In this document: piece by piece, positions 6,212 to 10,788 of the stretch
Layout: every line of letters begins with the position of its first letter
How positions within the stretch are numbered: the first letter of the stretch is position 1
Origin: Oscillospiraceae bacterium
GTDB lineage: Bacteria; Bacillota; Clostridia; Oscillospirales; Oscillospiraceae
Direction: 5' to 3'
DNA: 10,788 nucleotides
NCBI GenBank assembly: GCA_015068335.1
Contig: SVKT01000041.1
Span: forward strand, 1-10,788
The notes under the pieces: model-generated
What the model was told of the DNA's origin: nothing
What the model saw: only the letters and a program-made list of their open reading frames with translations
Database searches by the model: none
Translations under genes and position numbers: made by a program

Positions 6212-6742
6212 GTGGACAAGGTTCCGTTGCTGCGAAACGGCAGTGCGGCAGGAGAACTGACGGTGGAGCGGGAGGCGCTGTATACCTGCTTTTCCGTCAA
6301 TTGCCGGGAGAGCGGGGAGGGGCTTTGGTGCGCCTGGGCGGTGGGGGAGCGGGGAGACCTGCGGCTGGGTGTCCTTGCGCCGTCCAACGGGGAACTGGTG
6401 CTTTGCCGCCGCTTTTCCACAAGGATGACCGCACCCGTCGGACGGATCCTGCGGGGAGAGGTGCGGGCGGTGGGAGAGGCGGCGGAAGTGGAGTGGCAGC
6501 CAGCCTGTCAGCCCGAGTGCCTGTTTCGCACGCCGTGGATTCGCCGCCAGTTGCGGGGCGCTCAGGGCGTTCTTTGCGGCCGGACTTCGGCCTGCCGGGT
6601 GGCCATCCCCTATGATCCGTCCCGTCCATTCCCGTTGGCGGCGATGTTTTGCTTTGCCAGGATCTGCCGCATCGGGGGCAAACGGTATGCCGTTTATTGC
6701 TTCGATGCCGGCGAGCAGCCGGTAATGCAGGAAAAAAATTAA
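6212..6742 (+). CDS. Cysteine-rich protein of unknown function
   Basis: No family recognised. The preferred start is GTG at 6212, where GAGGGGGG lies about 8 bases upstream; an in-frame GTG at 6194 overlaps the terminator of the previous gene and is less likely. The product has 176 residues, no signal peptide and no clear membrane segment, so it should be cytoplasmic. It holds 11 cysteines (26, 31, 40, 65, 99, 103, 122, 128, 147, 152, 163), without an evident zinc-ribbon pattern beyond C99-x3-C103. The sequence opens with KVPLLRNGSAAGELTVERE and has many tryptophan and arginine residues, which reads like a small beta-rich domain. It begins only 18 bases after the preceding terminator, so it probably depends on readthrough or an undetected promoter. 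It ends in an A/T-rich stretch. Confidence 0.7.
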   Translation: MDKVPLLRNGSAAGELTVEREALYTCFSVNCRESGEGLWCAWAVGERGDLRLGVLAPSNGELVLCRRFSTRMTAPVGRILRGEVRAVGEAAEVEWQPACQPECLFRTPWIRRQLRGAQGVLCGRTSACRVAIPYDPSRPFPLAAMFCFARICRIGGKRYAVYCFDAGEQPVMQEKN

Positions 6743-6763
6743 AAAAACTTGTGTTTTTTGTAT
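6743..6763 (+). repeat. A/T-rich hairpin after the cysteine-rich protein gene
   Basis: AAAAAAC, TTGT, GTTTTTT form a 7-base inverted repeat directly after the stop codon, preceded by another A run. On the plus strand it ends in T, so it may be a weak terminator; the stem is nearly all A-T. Confidence 0.35.
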
Positions 6764-6782
6764 ACCAAATCTAGCGGCTGTG

Positions 6783-6791
6783 TGTTATAAT
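6783..6791 (+). promoter_or_regulatory. Extended -10 promoter of nrdR
   Basis: TGTTATAAT contains a TGn extension and a perfect TATAAT at 6786-6791. No good -35 is seen at 16-18 bases. Transcription would start near 6798, about 120 bases before the standard nrdR start. Confidence 0.55.
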
Positions 6792-6918
6792 GCATACAAG
6801 AACTGGCGCAGGAGGAAGAATGTGCCTGCCCACAGGGATCGGCGGGGGGTGTGCCGCCATCCGCACAAAAGAGAACTCTGCCCGGATTGCGCGGCAGACA
6901 GTAGGAGGACCCAAGGTT

Positions 6919-7374
6919 ATGAAATGCCCGTTTTGTGGTTACAGCGAAAGCAAGGTCATCGACTCCCGTCCCGCAGAGGAGGGGACCAGCATCCGCCGCC
7001 GGAGAGAGTGTCTTTCCTGCACAAAGCGATTCACTACCTATGAAACGGTGGAAAGCCTGCCTATGGTCGTGGTGAAAAAGGACGGCAGCCGCCAGAGTTT
7101 CGACCGCCGCAAGGTCCTGGGCGGTATGATCCGCGCCTGCGAGAAGCGGCCTGTGGCGCTGGCAGAACTGGAACGTATCGCCGAGGAGATCGAGCAGGAT
7201 TTGCAGAACTCTATGGAGCGCGAGATCAGCACGGAAGCCATCGGCGAGCGTGTGATGGATCGTCTGCGCACGGTGGATCAGGTGGCCTATGTCCGCTTCG
7301 CCTCCGTTTACCGCCAGTTTAAGGACATCGATACCTTTATGGCGGAACTGAACAAACTGCTGAAAGAGAAATAA
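6919..7374 (+). CDS. nrdR: Transcriptional repressor NrdR
   Basis: NrdR represses ribonucleotide reductase genes by binding NrdR boxes, and senses ATP/dATP through an ATP-cone. The 151-residue product has the standard length. The zinc-ribbon cysteines are C3, C6, C31 and C34 (MKCPFC, then ECLSC). The arginine-rich SIRRRREC and FTTYETVE segments follow, and the ATP-cone begins at VVVKKDGSRQSFDRRK (about residue 48) and extends to about residue 138. ATG at 6919 is the family's normal start and has TAGGAGG 10 bases upstream. The frame is open further upstream, and an ATG at 6820 with AGGAGGAAGA in front would add 33 unrelated residues, so an extended form is possible but less likely. No nrd genes are in the window. 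It ends at a bidirectional terminator. Confidence 0.95.
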   Translation: MKCPFCGYSESKVIDSRPAEEGTSIRRRRECLSCTKRFTTYETVESLPMVVVKKDGSRQSFDRRKVLGGMIRACEKRPVALAELERIAEEIEQDLQNSMEREISTEAIGERVMDRLRTVDQVAYVRFASVYRQFKDIDTFMAELNKLLKEK

Positions 7375-7393
7375 GCGGGGATCCCCCCAAAAA

Positions 7394-7425
7394 AGTGCGT
7401 TGGTGTATACCAACGCACTCTTTTT
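7394..7425 (+). terminator. Bidirectional terminator between nrdR and the DUF421/DUF4363 pair
   Basis: AGTGCGTTGGT and ACCAACGCACT form a perfect 11-base stem around GTAT. On the plus strand C and five T follow; on the minus strand the stem is followed by a T run from the AAAAAA at 7389-7394. It can terminate nrdR from the left and the DUF4363 gene from the right. Confidence 0.93.
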
Positions 7426-7439
7426 CATTATGGGCGCCG

Positions 7440-7823
7440 TCAGAGGATGTTTTTCAGGGACACCCGCTCCATTTCCGCCAGAAGCCGCAACTGCGTGCGC
7501 AGGTCGGCCAGTTCGGCGCGGAACTCGCTGTCCTCCTGCACGGAGGCAAAGGCCATCGCCCGCCGATACATCGCTTCCGCGTCATCCAGCGCGTCGTGCT
7601 CCGTGACGATGTGGAGATACACCTGCCGCCGGGACCAATCCCGGTAGGACGCTTCCAGTGTCTCCGCGGCGGAAGTCCAGTCCTCCGCCCGGGAAAAGGC
7701 TTCTGCCTCGTGCAGTTGCGCCTGCCAGCGGTCGGTTTCCGCGCCCATATAGCGGCCGTTTTCCAATGCCAGAGCAAAGATGAGGATCAAAATCACCAGC
7801 GGTGGGAGGATGCGCCTGGTCAT
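7440..7823 (-). CDS. DUF4363-type membrane-anchored protein
   Basis: This 127-residue protein has a single N-terminal hydrophobic segment (about residues 6-21, ILPPLVILILIFALAL), likely an anchor, then a charged helical region (30-125) with tryptophans and arginines, including AEDWTSAAETLEASYRDWSR and a regular VYLHIVTEHDALDDAEAMYRRA segment. This arrangement, and its place directly after a DUF421 gene, fit the DUF4363 family of Clostridia, whose function is unknown. ATG at 7823-7821 overlaps the TGA of the upstream gene (ATGA) and has GGAGG 7 to 8 bases upstream, so translation is probably coupled. The frame stays open far upstream to 8744, but that part is a shadow of the DUF421 gene. Confidence 0.83.
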   Translation of the reverse strand: MTRRILPPLVILILIFALALENGRYMGAETDRWQAQLHEAEAFSRAEDWTSAAETLEASYRDWSRRQVYLHIVTEHDALDDAEAMYRRAMAFASVQEDSEFRAELADLRTQLRLLAEMERVSLKNIL

Positions 7824-8503
7824 AGACGTTCCTCCTTCCTGATGCATAAGACCTTCCCCTGTCCGTCCAGGGTGAGGAGAAATACGTCCCGGGGGGAGGA
7901 GAGTTTTTGTTTGGCCAGCGTCTTTTGCAGCCACGCCATATCCTTGCCGCAGGCGGCCAGCGTCTGTTGCAGCACTCTGCCGTCGCTGATGAGCACGGCG
8001 GGCGGCACGGCGGTGTCCTGTATCTTGATGTGCAGGTCCTCGGCGGTGGGGGGCTGACAGCGGCTCCACGGCAGAATGGACAGCCGCCCGGAGTTTTCCA
8101 GTATGGCAAATTTTACGTCCTGAATGTTGAAGTATCCCTGTTCCCGCAGTTCTTCCAGCAGTTCGTCCAGCGTATAGCGGTTTTTCCGCATCGCTGCTTG
8201 CAGAAGTTCGCCGTTGTGGATCAGCACAGAGGGCGTTCCGCAGACCAGCGCGCGGAACCGCAGGCTGTGAAGGGAGATCTGGCTGAGCAGCATCGACAGC
8301 GCCAACAGCGTCACGATGGGGATGACCCCCGCCAGCAGCGGCGTCCCGAAATCCTGCATAGGGACGGTGGCGAGGTCGGAGAGCATCAGAGCAAGCACCA
8401 GTTCGCTGGGTTCCAGTTCGCCGATCTGGCGTTTTCCCATCAGGCGAAGCCCCACCATAATGAGAAAATAAAGGATCACAGTGCGTGCAAAAGCGGTCAT
8501 CAT
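7820..8503 (-). CDS. DUF421/YetF-family membrane protein
   Basis: This 227-residue protein has an N-terminal membrane part with segments at about 4-22, 33-49 and 57-78. It carries the family's conserved RLMGKRQIGELEPSELVLALMLSD stretch (20-43) between the first two. A cytoplasmic domain follows, with FRALVCGTPSVLIHNGEL (83-100), the RYTLDELLEELREQGYF segment (109-125) and DVKFAILENSGRLSIL (129-144), all typical of DUF421 (YetF, YcaP, YkjA) proteins. The function is not known; several Bacillus members are sporulation-expressed. The first of two adjacent ATG codons (8503-8501) is preferred because GGGAGGG lies 7 bases upstream. It forms a two-gene unit with the DUF4363 gene through a 4-base overlap. 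No convincing promoter was seen in the 110 bases upstream. Confidence 0.9.
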   Translation of the reverse strand: MMTAFARTVILYFLIMVGLRLMGKRQIGELEPSELVLALMLSDLATVPMQDFGTPLLAGVIPIVTLLALSMLLSQISLHSLRFRALVCGTPSVLIHNGELLQAAMRKNRYTLDELLEELREQGYFNIQDVKFAILENSGRLSILPWSRCQPPTAEDLHIKIQDTAVPPAVLISDGRVLQQTLAACGKDMAWLQKTLAKQKLSSPRDVFLLTLDGQGKVLCIRKEERL

Positions 8504-8614
8504 CGGCAGTCCCTCCCATTGGAGCAGTATTTGCCGCCTGCCGGTATTCTATGTATGAAGGCGCTGGGAATCGGAGAGAGCGGCTCTGTCGCCGGGGGTG
8601 GAAACGGGGTCTGA

Positions 8615-8643
8615 TTGACATTCCCGCCTCTTTGATGTATATT
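8615..8643 (+). promoter_or_regulatory. Strong candidate sigma-A promoter facing a non-coding stretch
   Basis: A perfect TTGACA (8615-8620), exactly 17 bases, then TATATT (8638-8643, 5 of 6). This is the best -35/-10 match in the window. It points rightward, away from the DUF421 gene, with no plus-strand gene downstream. The predicted start, near 8650, coincides with the 5' edge of a closed stem. Confidence 0.65.
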
Positions 8644-8649
8644 AAATGC

Positions 8650-8722
8650 AGAGAAGGGCACGGTGCTTCTGTCGGCTCCCGGCGACGGGTTCTCGGCTTT
8701 CGCCGTGGTCGTCTCTTTTTTT
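8650..8722 (+). ncRNA. Candidate small RNA of about 70 nt, unrecognised class
   Basis: Seven bases after a near-consensus promoter begins AGAGA (8650-8654), which pairs exactly with TCTCT (8712-8716). The stem continues inward through an A/G mismatch, two pairs, a G/G mismatch and five perfect pairs (CACGG 8659-8663 with CCGTG 8703-8707). Inside is CCCG-GCGA-CGGG (8678-8689), a GNRA-type tetraloop hairpin. A run of seven T (8716-8722) ends the unit. Promoter, closing stem and T run together suggest an independent transcript. No open reading frame fits. I do not recognise the RNA class. An alternative inner hairpin, CGGC-TTTC-GCCG (8694-8705), competes with the closing stem, and the minus strand can also fold, with a GAAA loop, so the strand call rests on the promoter and terminator. 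Confidence 0.45.
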
Positions 8723-8760
8723 GCGCTTCTTTGGCAGGACGCACCTACATCACAGAAACG

Positions 8761-8792
8761 ACAAGGGACGGCTCGTATGAGCCGTCCCTTGT
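8761..8792 (-). terminator. Terminator of the SASP gene (possibly bidirectional)
   Basis: ACAAGGGACGGCTC and its exact reverse complement form a 14-base stem around a 4-base loop. It lies 18 bases past the SASP stop codon. The minus-strand tail is CGTTTCTG, moderately T-rich; the plus-strand tail is TTGATT. Confidence 0.8.
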
Positions 8793-8809
8793 TTGATTCC
8801 AGCGGGAAG

Positions 8810-8926
8810 TTACAGGTTCTTCTCGTAGGACTCGATCATCTTCTTGACCATCTGGCCGCCGACAGAGCCGGCCTCGCGGGAGGTCAGGTGACCGTTGTAG
8901 CCTTCTTTCAGGTTGACGCCCACCTC
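8810..8926 (-). pseudogene. Alpha/beta-type small acid-soluble spore protein, 3' fragment
   Basis: The minus strand encodes EVGVNLKEGYNGHLTSREAG followed by SVGGQMVKKMIESYEKNL and a stop, 38 residues. This is the highly conserved C-terminal half of alpha/beta-type SASPs, which coat and protect DNA in dormant spores; the GYNG-LTSREAGSVGG-MVKKMI signature is unmistakable. The usual 25-30 N-terminal residues are missing. Upstream of the glutamate codon (8924-8926) the sequence stops resembling a SASP, and an in-frame stop is met at 8948-8950. A GTG at 8941-8939 could start a short product, but no ribosome binding site is seen. The break coincides with the edge of recombinase-bearing DNA, so the gene appears to be split by insertion, with its 5' part expected beyond the right edge of the window. 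The original terminator is retained. Confidence 0.88.
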
Positions 8927-8930
8927 CCTT

Positions 8931-9024
8931 GATGTTCCCACCGCATCTCAAAGCGGCCTCTTCTGCACTTCTTTAAGATGTTGTAGGGACACCAAAGCAA
9001 CTGGATGTTCCCATCACATCAAAG
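8931..9024 (+). repeat. Three imperfect direct repeats at the element end
   Basis: GATGTTCCCACCGCATCTCAAA (8931-8952) and GATGTTCCCATCACATCAAAG (9004-9024) are nearly identical apart from a 1-base gap. A weaker copy, GATGTT then GACACCAAAG, lies at 8977-8997. They sit in the 170-base gene-free stretch between the SASP junction and the recombinase stop, a sensible place for recombinase binding sites. No other gene or terminator is seen in this stretch. Confidence 0.7.
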
Positions 9025-9097
9025 TGTATGACGGCCTTTATACGAGAGATCCTGCGGATAACAGGGAGGGTATACTACGACTGGCAAGGTGTCTCTA

Positions 9098-10765
9098 TTA
9101 TTCGGCCACTGCTGGGAAATCCCTGATCGGGATGACATCCAACTCGCCAATAAACTTATAGAAAATGCGGACACTCTGCTGAAAGGGCTGATTGCGATGA
9201 GTGGCTTTAACGGCACCATCAGGAAGCACCTTTGGGCCAACCTCTATCCGTTTGACGAAGGTGACCAGAGTGTCCCTGTCCAGCTCCTCTATGTGAGTGT
9301 ACTTGCTTGCCAAATCAAAAAATGCTCGATAACTTTGCTGAGTTTCACTGACCGGATCGATGCCGCTTAAACTTGCAACGGTTTTCTCTAAGCCAACTGA
9401 CTCTCTCTGCAGCTCAGACAGCATTCTCTCCAATCGATTGTCATCAATCTTGCCCTCTGCATTATCAGTATAGAGCTTGGTGATGATTTTGTCTATGGTA
9501 GTCAAACGCGTCTGTGCTTTCTGCAGTTGGATCTGGCGGGATTTAATGAGATTGTCGTCGCCGGCCCTGCGCATCGCTTCACGGACCACGACTTCTTTCT
9601 CTTCAGGACTGAGGTCGATCAGGGAGTTCAAGTCTTGGCGAACCACCTCGACGATATCGCTGTACTTGATCCTAACGCCGGTACAAGGCTCGGCAATATC
9701 TTGACGCTGCCGGTTACAGCTCAGGTACCAGTATTTCTCTCGTTCTCCCTTGTAGACTGTACCACAAGAGCACAGTGCATGGCCGCACTTGGCACAGAAT
9801 GCGATCCCAGAGAAGATGCTGCGGCGTACATGATCATACTGTCGGTAATCAAAGGAGCCTCGACCCAGATTGAACTGGGCCAGATCAAAGAGTTCCTGTG
9901 TCACCAACGGATCATGTGTGTCCTCCGTAACAGCCCATTGATCCTTGGGTACCTGCAGCTTTTTCTTCGACTTGACACTGGCTTTCTTGGTCTTGCCCAG
10001 AAGCGTATGCCCGAGATACACAGAGTTCTTCAGGATCCGCTTGACGGTCGTATAGTTCCACAAATCCGACGCTCGGGCTGCTCCATCTTCGGAAAAGTTT
10101 CCTTGATAGAGAACCTTATACTTCAAGGGTGGAATCACTCCATCTTCATTAAGGTCTAGAGCAATCTTCCTGCTCGAATCTCCTCGTGCTGCTGCCTCAA
10201 AGATTCTTTGAACCACAGGTGCAGTTGCCTCATCTGGTACAAGGCGGTTTTTGTTACGAGCGTCCTTTACATAGCCATATGGAGCACAGGCACAGTACAG
10301 CCCTTTTTCTCTCTTGGCCTTCAAGACCTCTTTAACCTTTCTCGAGCCATCTCGAAGATAGACCTCGTTCATAGCGAACTGGAACGGAGCCATGATGTTC
10401 TCTTGTTCTGTGTCGAAGTTATCAGCTACAGTCAGATACCGAATACCCCGTTCAGGGAAATACTGCTCAGCATAATAACTTGCCTCTCGCATATCTCTGC
10501 CGAGTCGCGAAAGGTCTTTGGTAATGACAATATTTGCTTTCCCTTGCTCTAACAGCGCAATCATCTCTTGGAATGCTGGACGGTCGAAGTTACCACCAGA
10601 CCAACCGTCATCGACAAAAACGCGGGCCAGAAAAATCTCATTCCGGTCACAGTAATCCTGGATGATCATTCTCTGGTTTTTGATGCTGGAGGATTCTCCC
10701 TCGGCAGCCTCTTCGTTAGAAAGTCGCAGGTAGGCAAATGCAATTCTGCGAATGTCGGTTCTCAC
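9098..10765 (-). CDS. Large serine recombinase (TndX/TnpX-like site-specific integrase)
   Basis: This 555-residue protein is a large serine recombinase, the class that integrates and excises mobile elements between short att sites. The N-terminal resolvase domain (about 8-150) has the nucleophile S16 in AYLRLSNEE, DDGWSGGNFDRPAF at 52-65 and TKDLSRLGRD at 82-91 with its active-site arginines. The recombinase domain follows, with APYGYVKD at 161-168. A zinc-ribbon is suggested by C324-x2-C327, C350 and C361. Residues about 405-465 look like the coiled coil, followed by a DUF4368-like C-terminus. The size is close to TndX of Tn5397 (533 residues). GTG at 10765-10763 has AAGGAGG 5 bases upstream. 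Codon use and GC are lower than in the chromosomal genes, a sign of transfer. It ends about 170 bases from the SASP junction. All catalytic landmarks are present, so it looks functional. Confidence 0.93.
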   Translation of the reverse strand: MRTDIRRIAFAYLRLSNEEAAEGESSSIKNQRMIIQDYCDRNEIFLARVFVDDGWSGGNFDRPAFQEMIALLEQGKANIVITKDLSRLGRDMREASYYAEQYFPERGIRYLTVADNFDTEQENIMAPFQFAMNEVYLRDGSRKVKEVLKAKREKGLYCACAPYGYVKDARNKNRLVPDEATAPVVQRIFEAAARGDSSRKIALDLNEDGVIPPLKYKVLYQGNFSEDGAARASDLWNYTTVKRILKNSVYLGHTLLGKTKKASVKSKKKLQVPKDQWAVTEDTHDPLVTQELFDLAQFNLGRGSFDYRQYDHVRRSIFSGIAFCAKCGHALCSCGTVYKGEREKYWYLSCNRQRQDIAEPCTGVRIKYSDIVEVVRQDLNSLIDLSPEEKEVVVREAMRRAGDDNLIKSRQIQLQKAQTRLTTIDKIITKLYTDNAEGKIDDNRLERMLSELQRESVGLEKTVASLSGIDPVSETQQSYRAFFDLASKYTHIEELDRDTLVTFVKRIEVGPKVLPDGAVKATHRNQPFQQSVRIFYKFIGELDVIPIRDFPAVAE

Positions 10766-10788
10766 ATTAACCTCCTTCGACGAACCGA

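Larger units (their letters stand above)
8927..10788. mobile_element. Left end of an integrated element carrying a large serine recombinase
   Basis: The SASP homology stops at about 8926, and from there the sequence is visibly less GC-rich than the rest of the window and holds a recombinase gene transcribed toward the junction. The layout fits an element that integrated by site-specific recombination into the conserved part of a SASP gene. Direct repeats at 8931 and 9004 mark its end region. The right end and any cargo are outside the window, so it could be a prophage, an integrative conjugative or mobilizable element, or a remnant. The left boundary is accurate only to within several bases. 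Confidence 0.72.

Noticed and set aside
7824..8744. Upstream extension of the DUF4363 gene to 434 codons
   Set aside because: The extension overlaps the DUF421 gene in another frame and has a proline/arginine-rich shadow composition. The GGAGG-preceded ATG at 7823 matches the family length.
8650..8760. Minus-strand riboswitch in front of the DUF421 gene
   Set aside because: The minus strand can fold with a GAAA tetraloop, and I compared it with cyclic di-AMP, cyclic di-GMP, TPP and cobalamin types, but the conserved core sequences are absent. The promoter and T run favour a plus-strand transcript.
8745..8951. 68-codon minus-strand frame overlapping the SASP fragment
   Set aside because: It reads the SASP sequence in the wrong frame; the conserved SASP residues are in a different frame ending at 8810.
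9527..10159. Open frames on the plus strand opposite the recombinase
   Set aside because: They lack ribosome binding sites and domains, while the minus strand encodes a continuous 555-residue recombinase.
1..10788. tRNA or rRNA genes and CRISPR arrays
   Set aside because: No tRNA-like TTC-loop and acceptor combination, no rRNA sequence and no regularly spaced repeats were seen. The three repeats at 8931-9024 are too few, unequally spaced and diverged for a CRISPR array.

Overview
The window looks like chromosome from a GC-rich, spore-forming member of the Clostridia, probably close to Oscillospiraceae. The evidence is a T-box leader in front of pheS, AGGAGG-type ribosome binding sites, the nnr / YdcC-GerS-like lipoprotein / alr / mazF gene order typical of endospore formers, an nrdR gene, and the 3' part of an alpha/beta-type small acid-soluble spore protein (SASP) gene. 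The taxonomic call is an inference; there is no rRNA in the window.

Layout. At 1-472 (minus strand) are the first 44 codons of pheS and its complete T-box leader, with a phenylalanine (UUC) specifier and a leader terminator. At 525-1424 (minus) is an XRE-type regulator fused to about six membrane helices. A divergent promoter region at about 1525-1642 separates it from a plus-strand cluster: nnr (NAD(P)HX epimerase/dehydratase), a LolA/GerS-like lipoprotein, alr, then a MazF-type endoribonuclease with its own candidate promoter and no visible MazE antitoxin. Next come a secreted protein of unknown function that ends at a strong terminator, a cysteine-rich protein of unknown function, and nrdR. 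nrdR ends at a bidirectional terminator (7394-7425) that it shares with a converging minus-strand pair, a DUF421/YetF-type membrane protein followed by a DUF4363-type protein with a 4-base overlap.

The right end (8615-10788) is the least ordinary part. A near-consensus plus-strand promoter is followed about 7 bases later by a sequence of roughly 70 bases that folds into a closed stem and ends in a run of T. This is a good candidate for an independently transcribed small RNA that I do not recognise. Just beyond it, the SASP gene survives only as its last 38 codons plus terminator. Its 5' part is replaced by lower-GC DNA that carries imperfect 21-23 base repeats and a large serine recombinase. 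This looks like the left end of an integrated mobile element whose other end lies beyond the window.

Working together: pheS is controlled by charging of tRNA-Phe. The nnr-lipoprotein-alr cluster combines metabolite repair with D-alanine supply and a lipoprotein whose relatives act in sporulation or germination. nrdR controls ribonucleotide reductase genes elsewhere. The element at the right end interrupts one spore DNA-protection gene and might, by analogy with known sporulation-linked excisions, be able to restore it.
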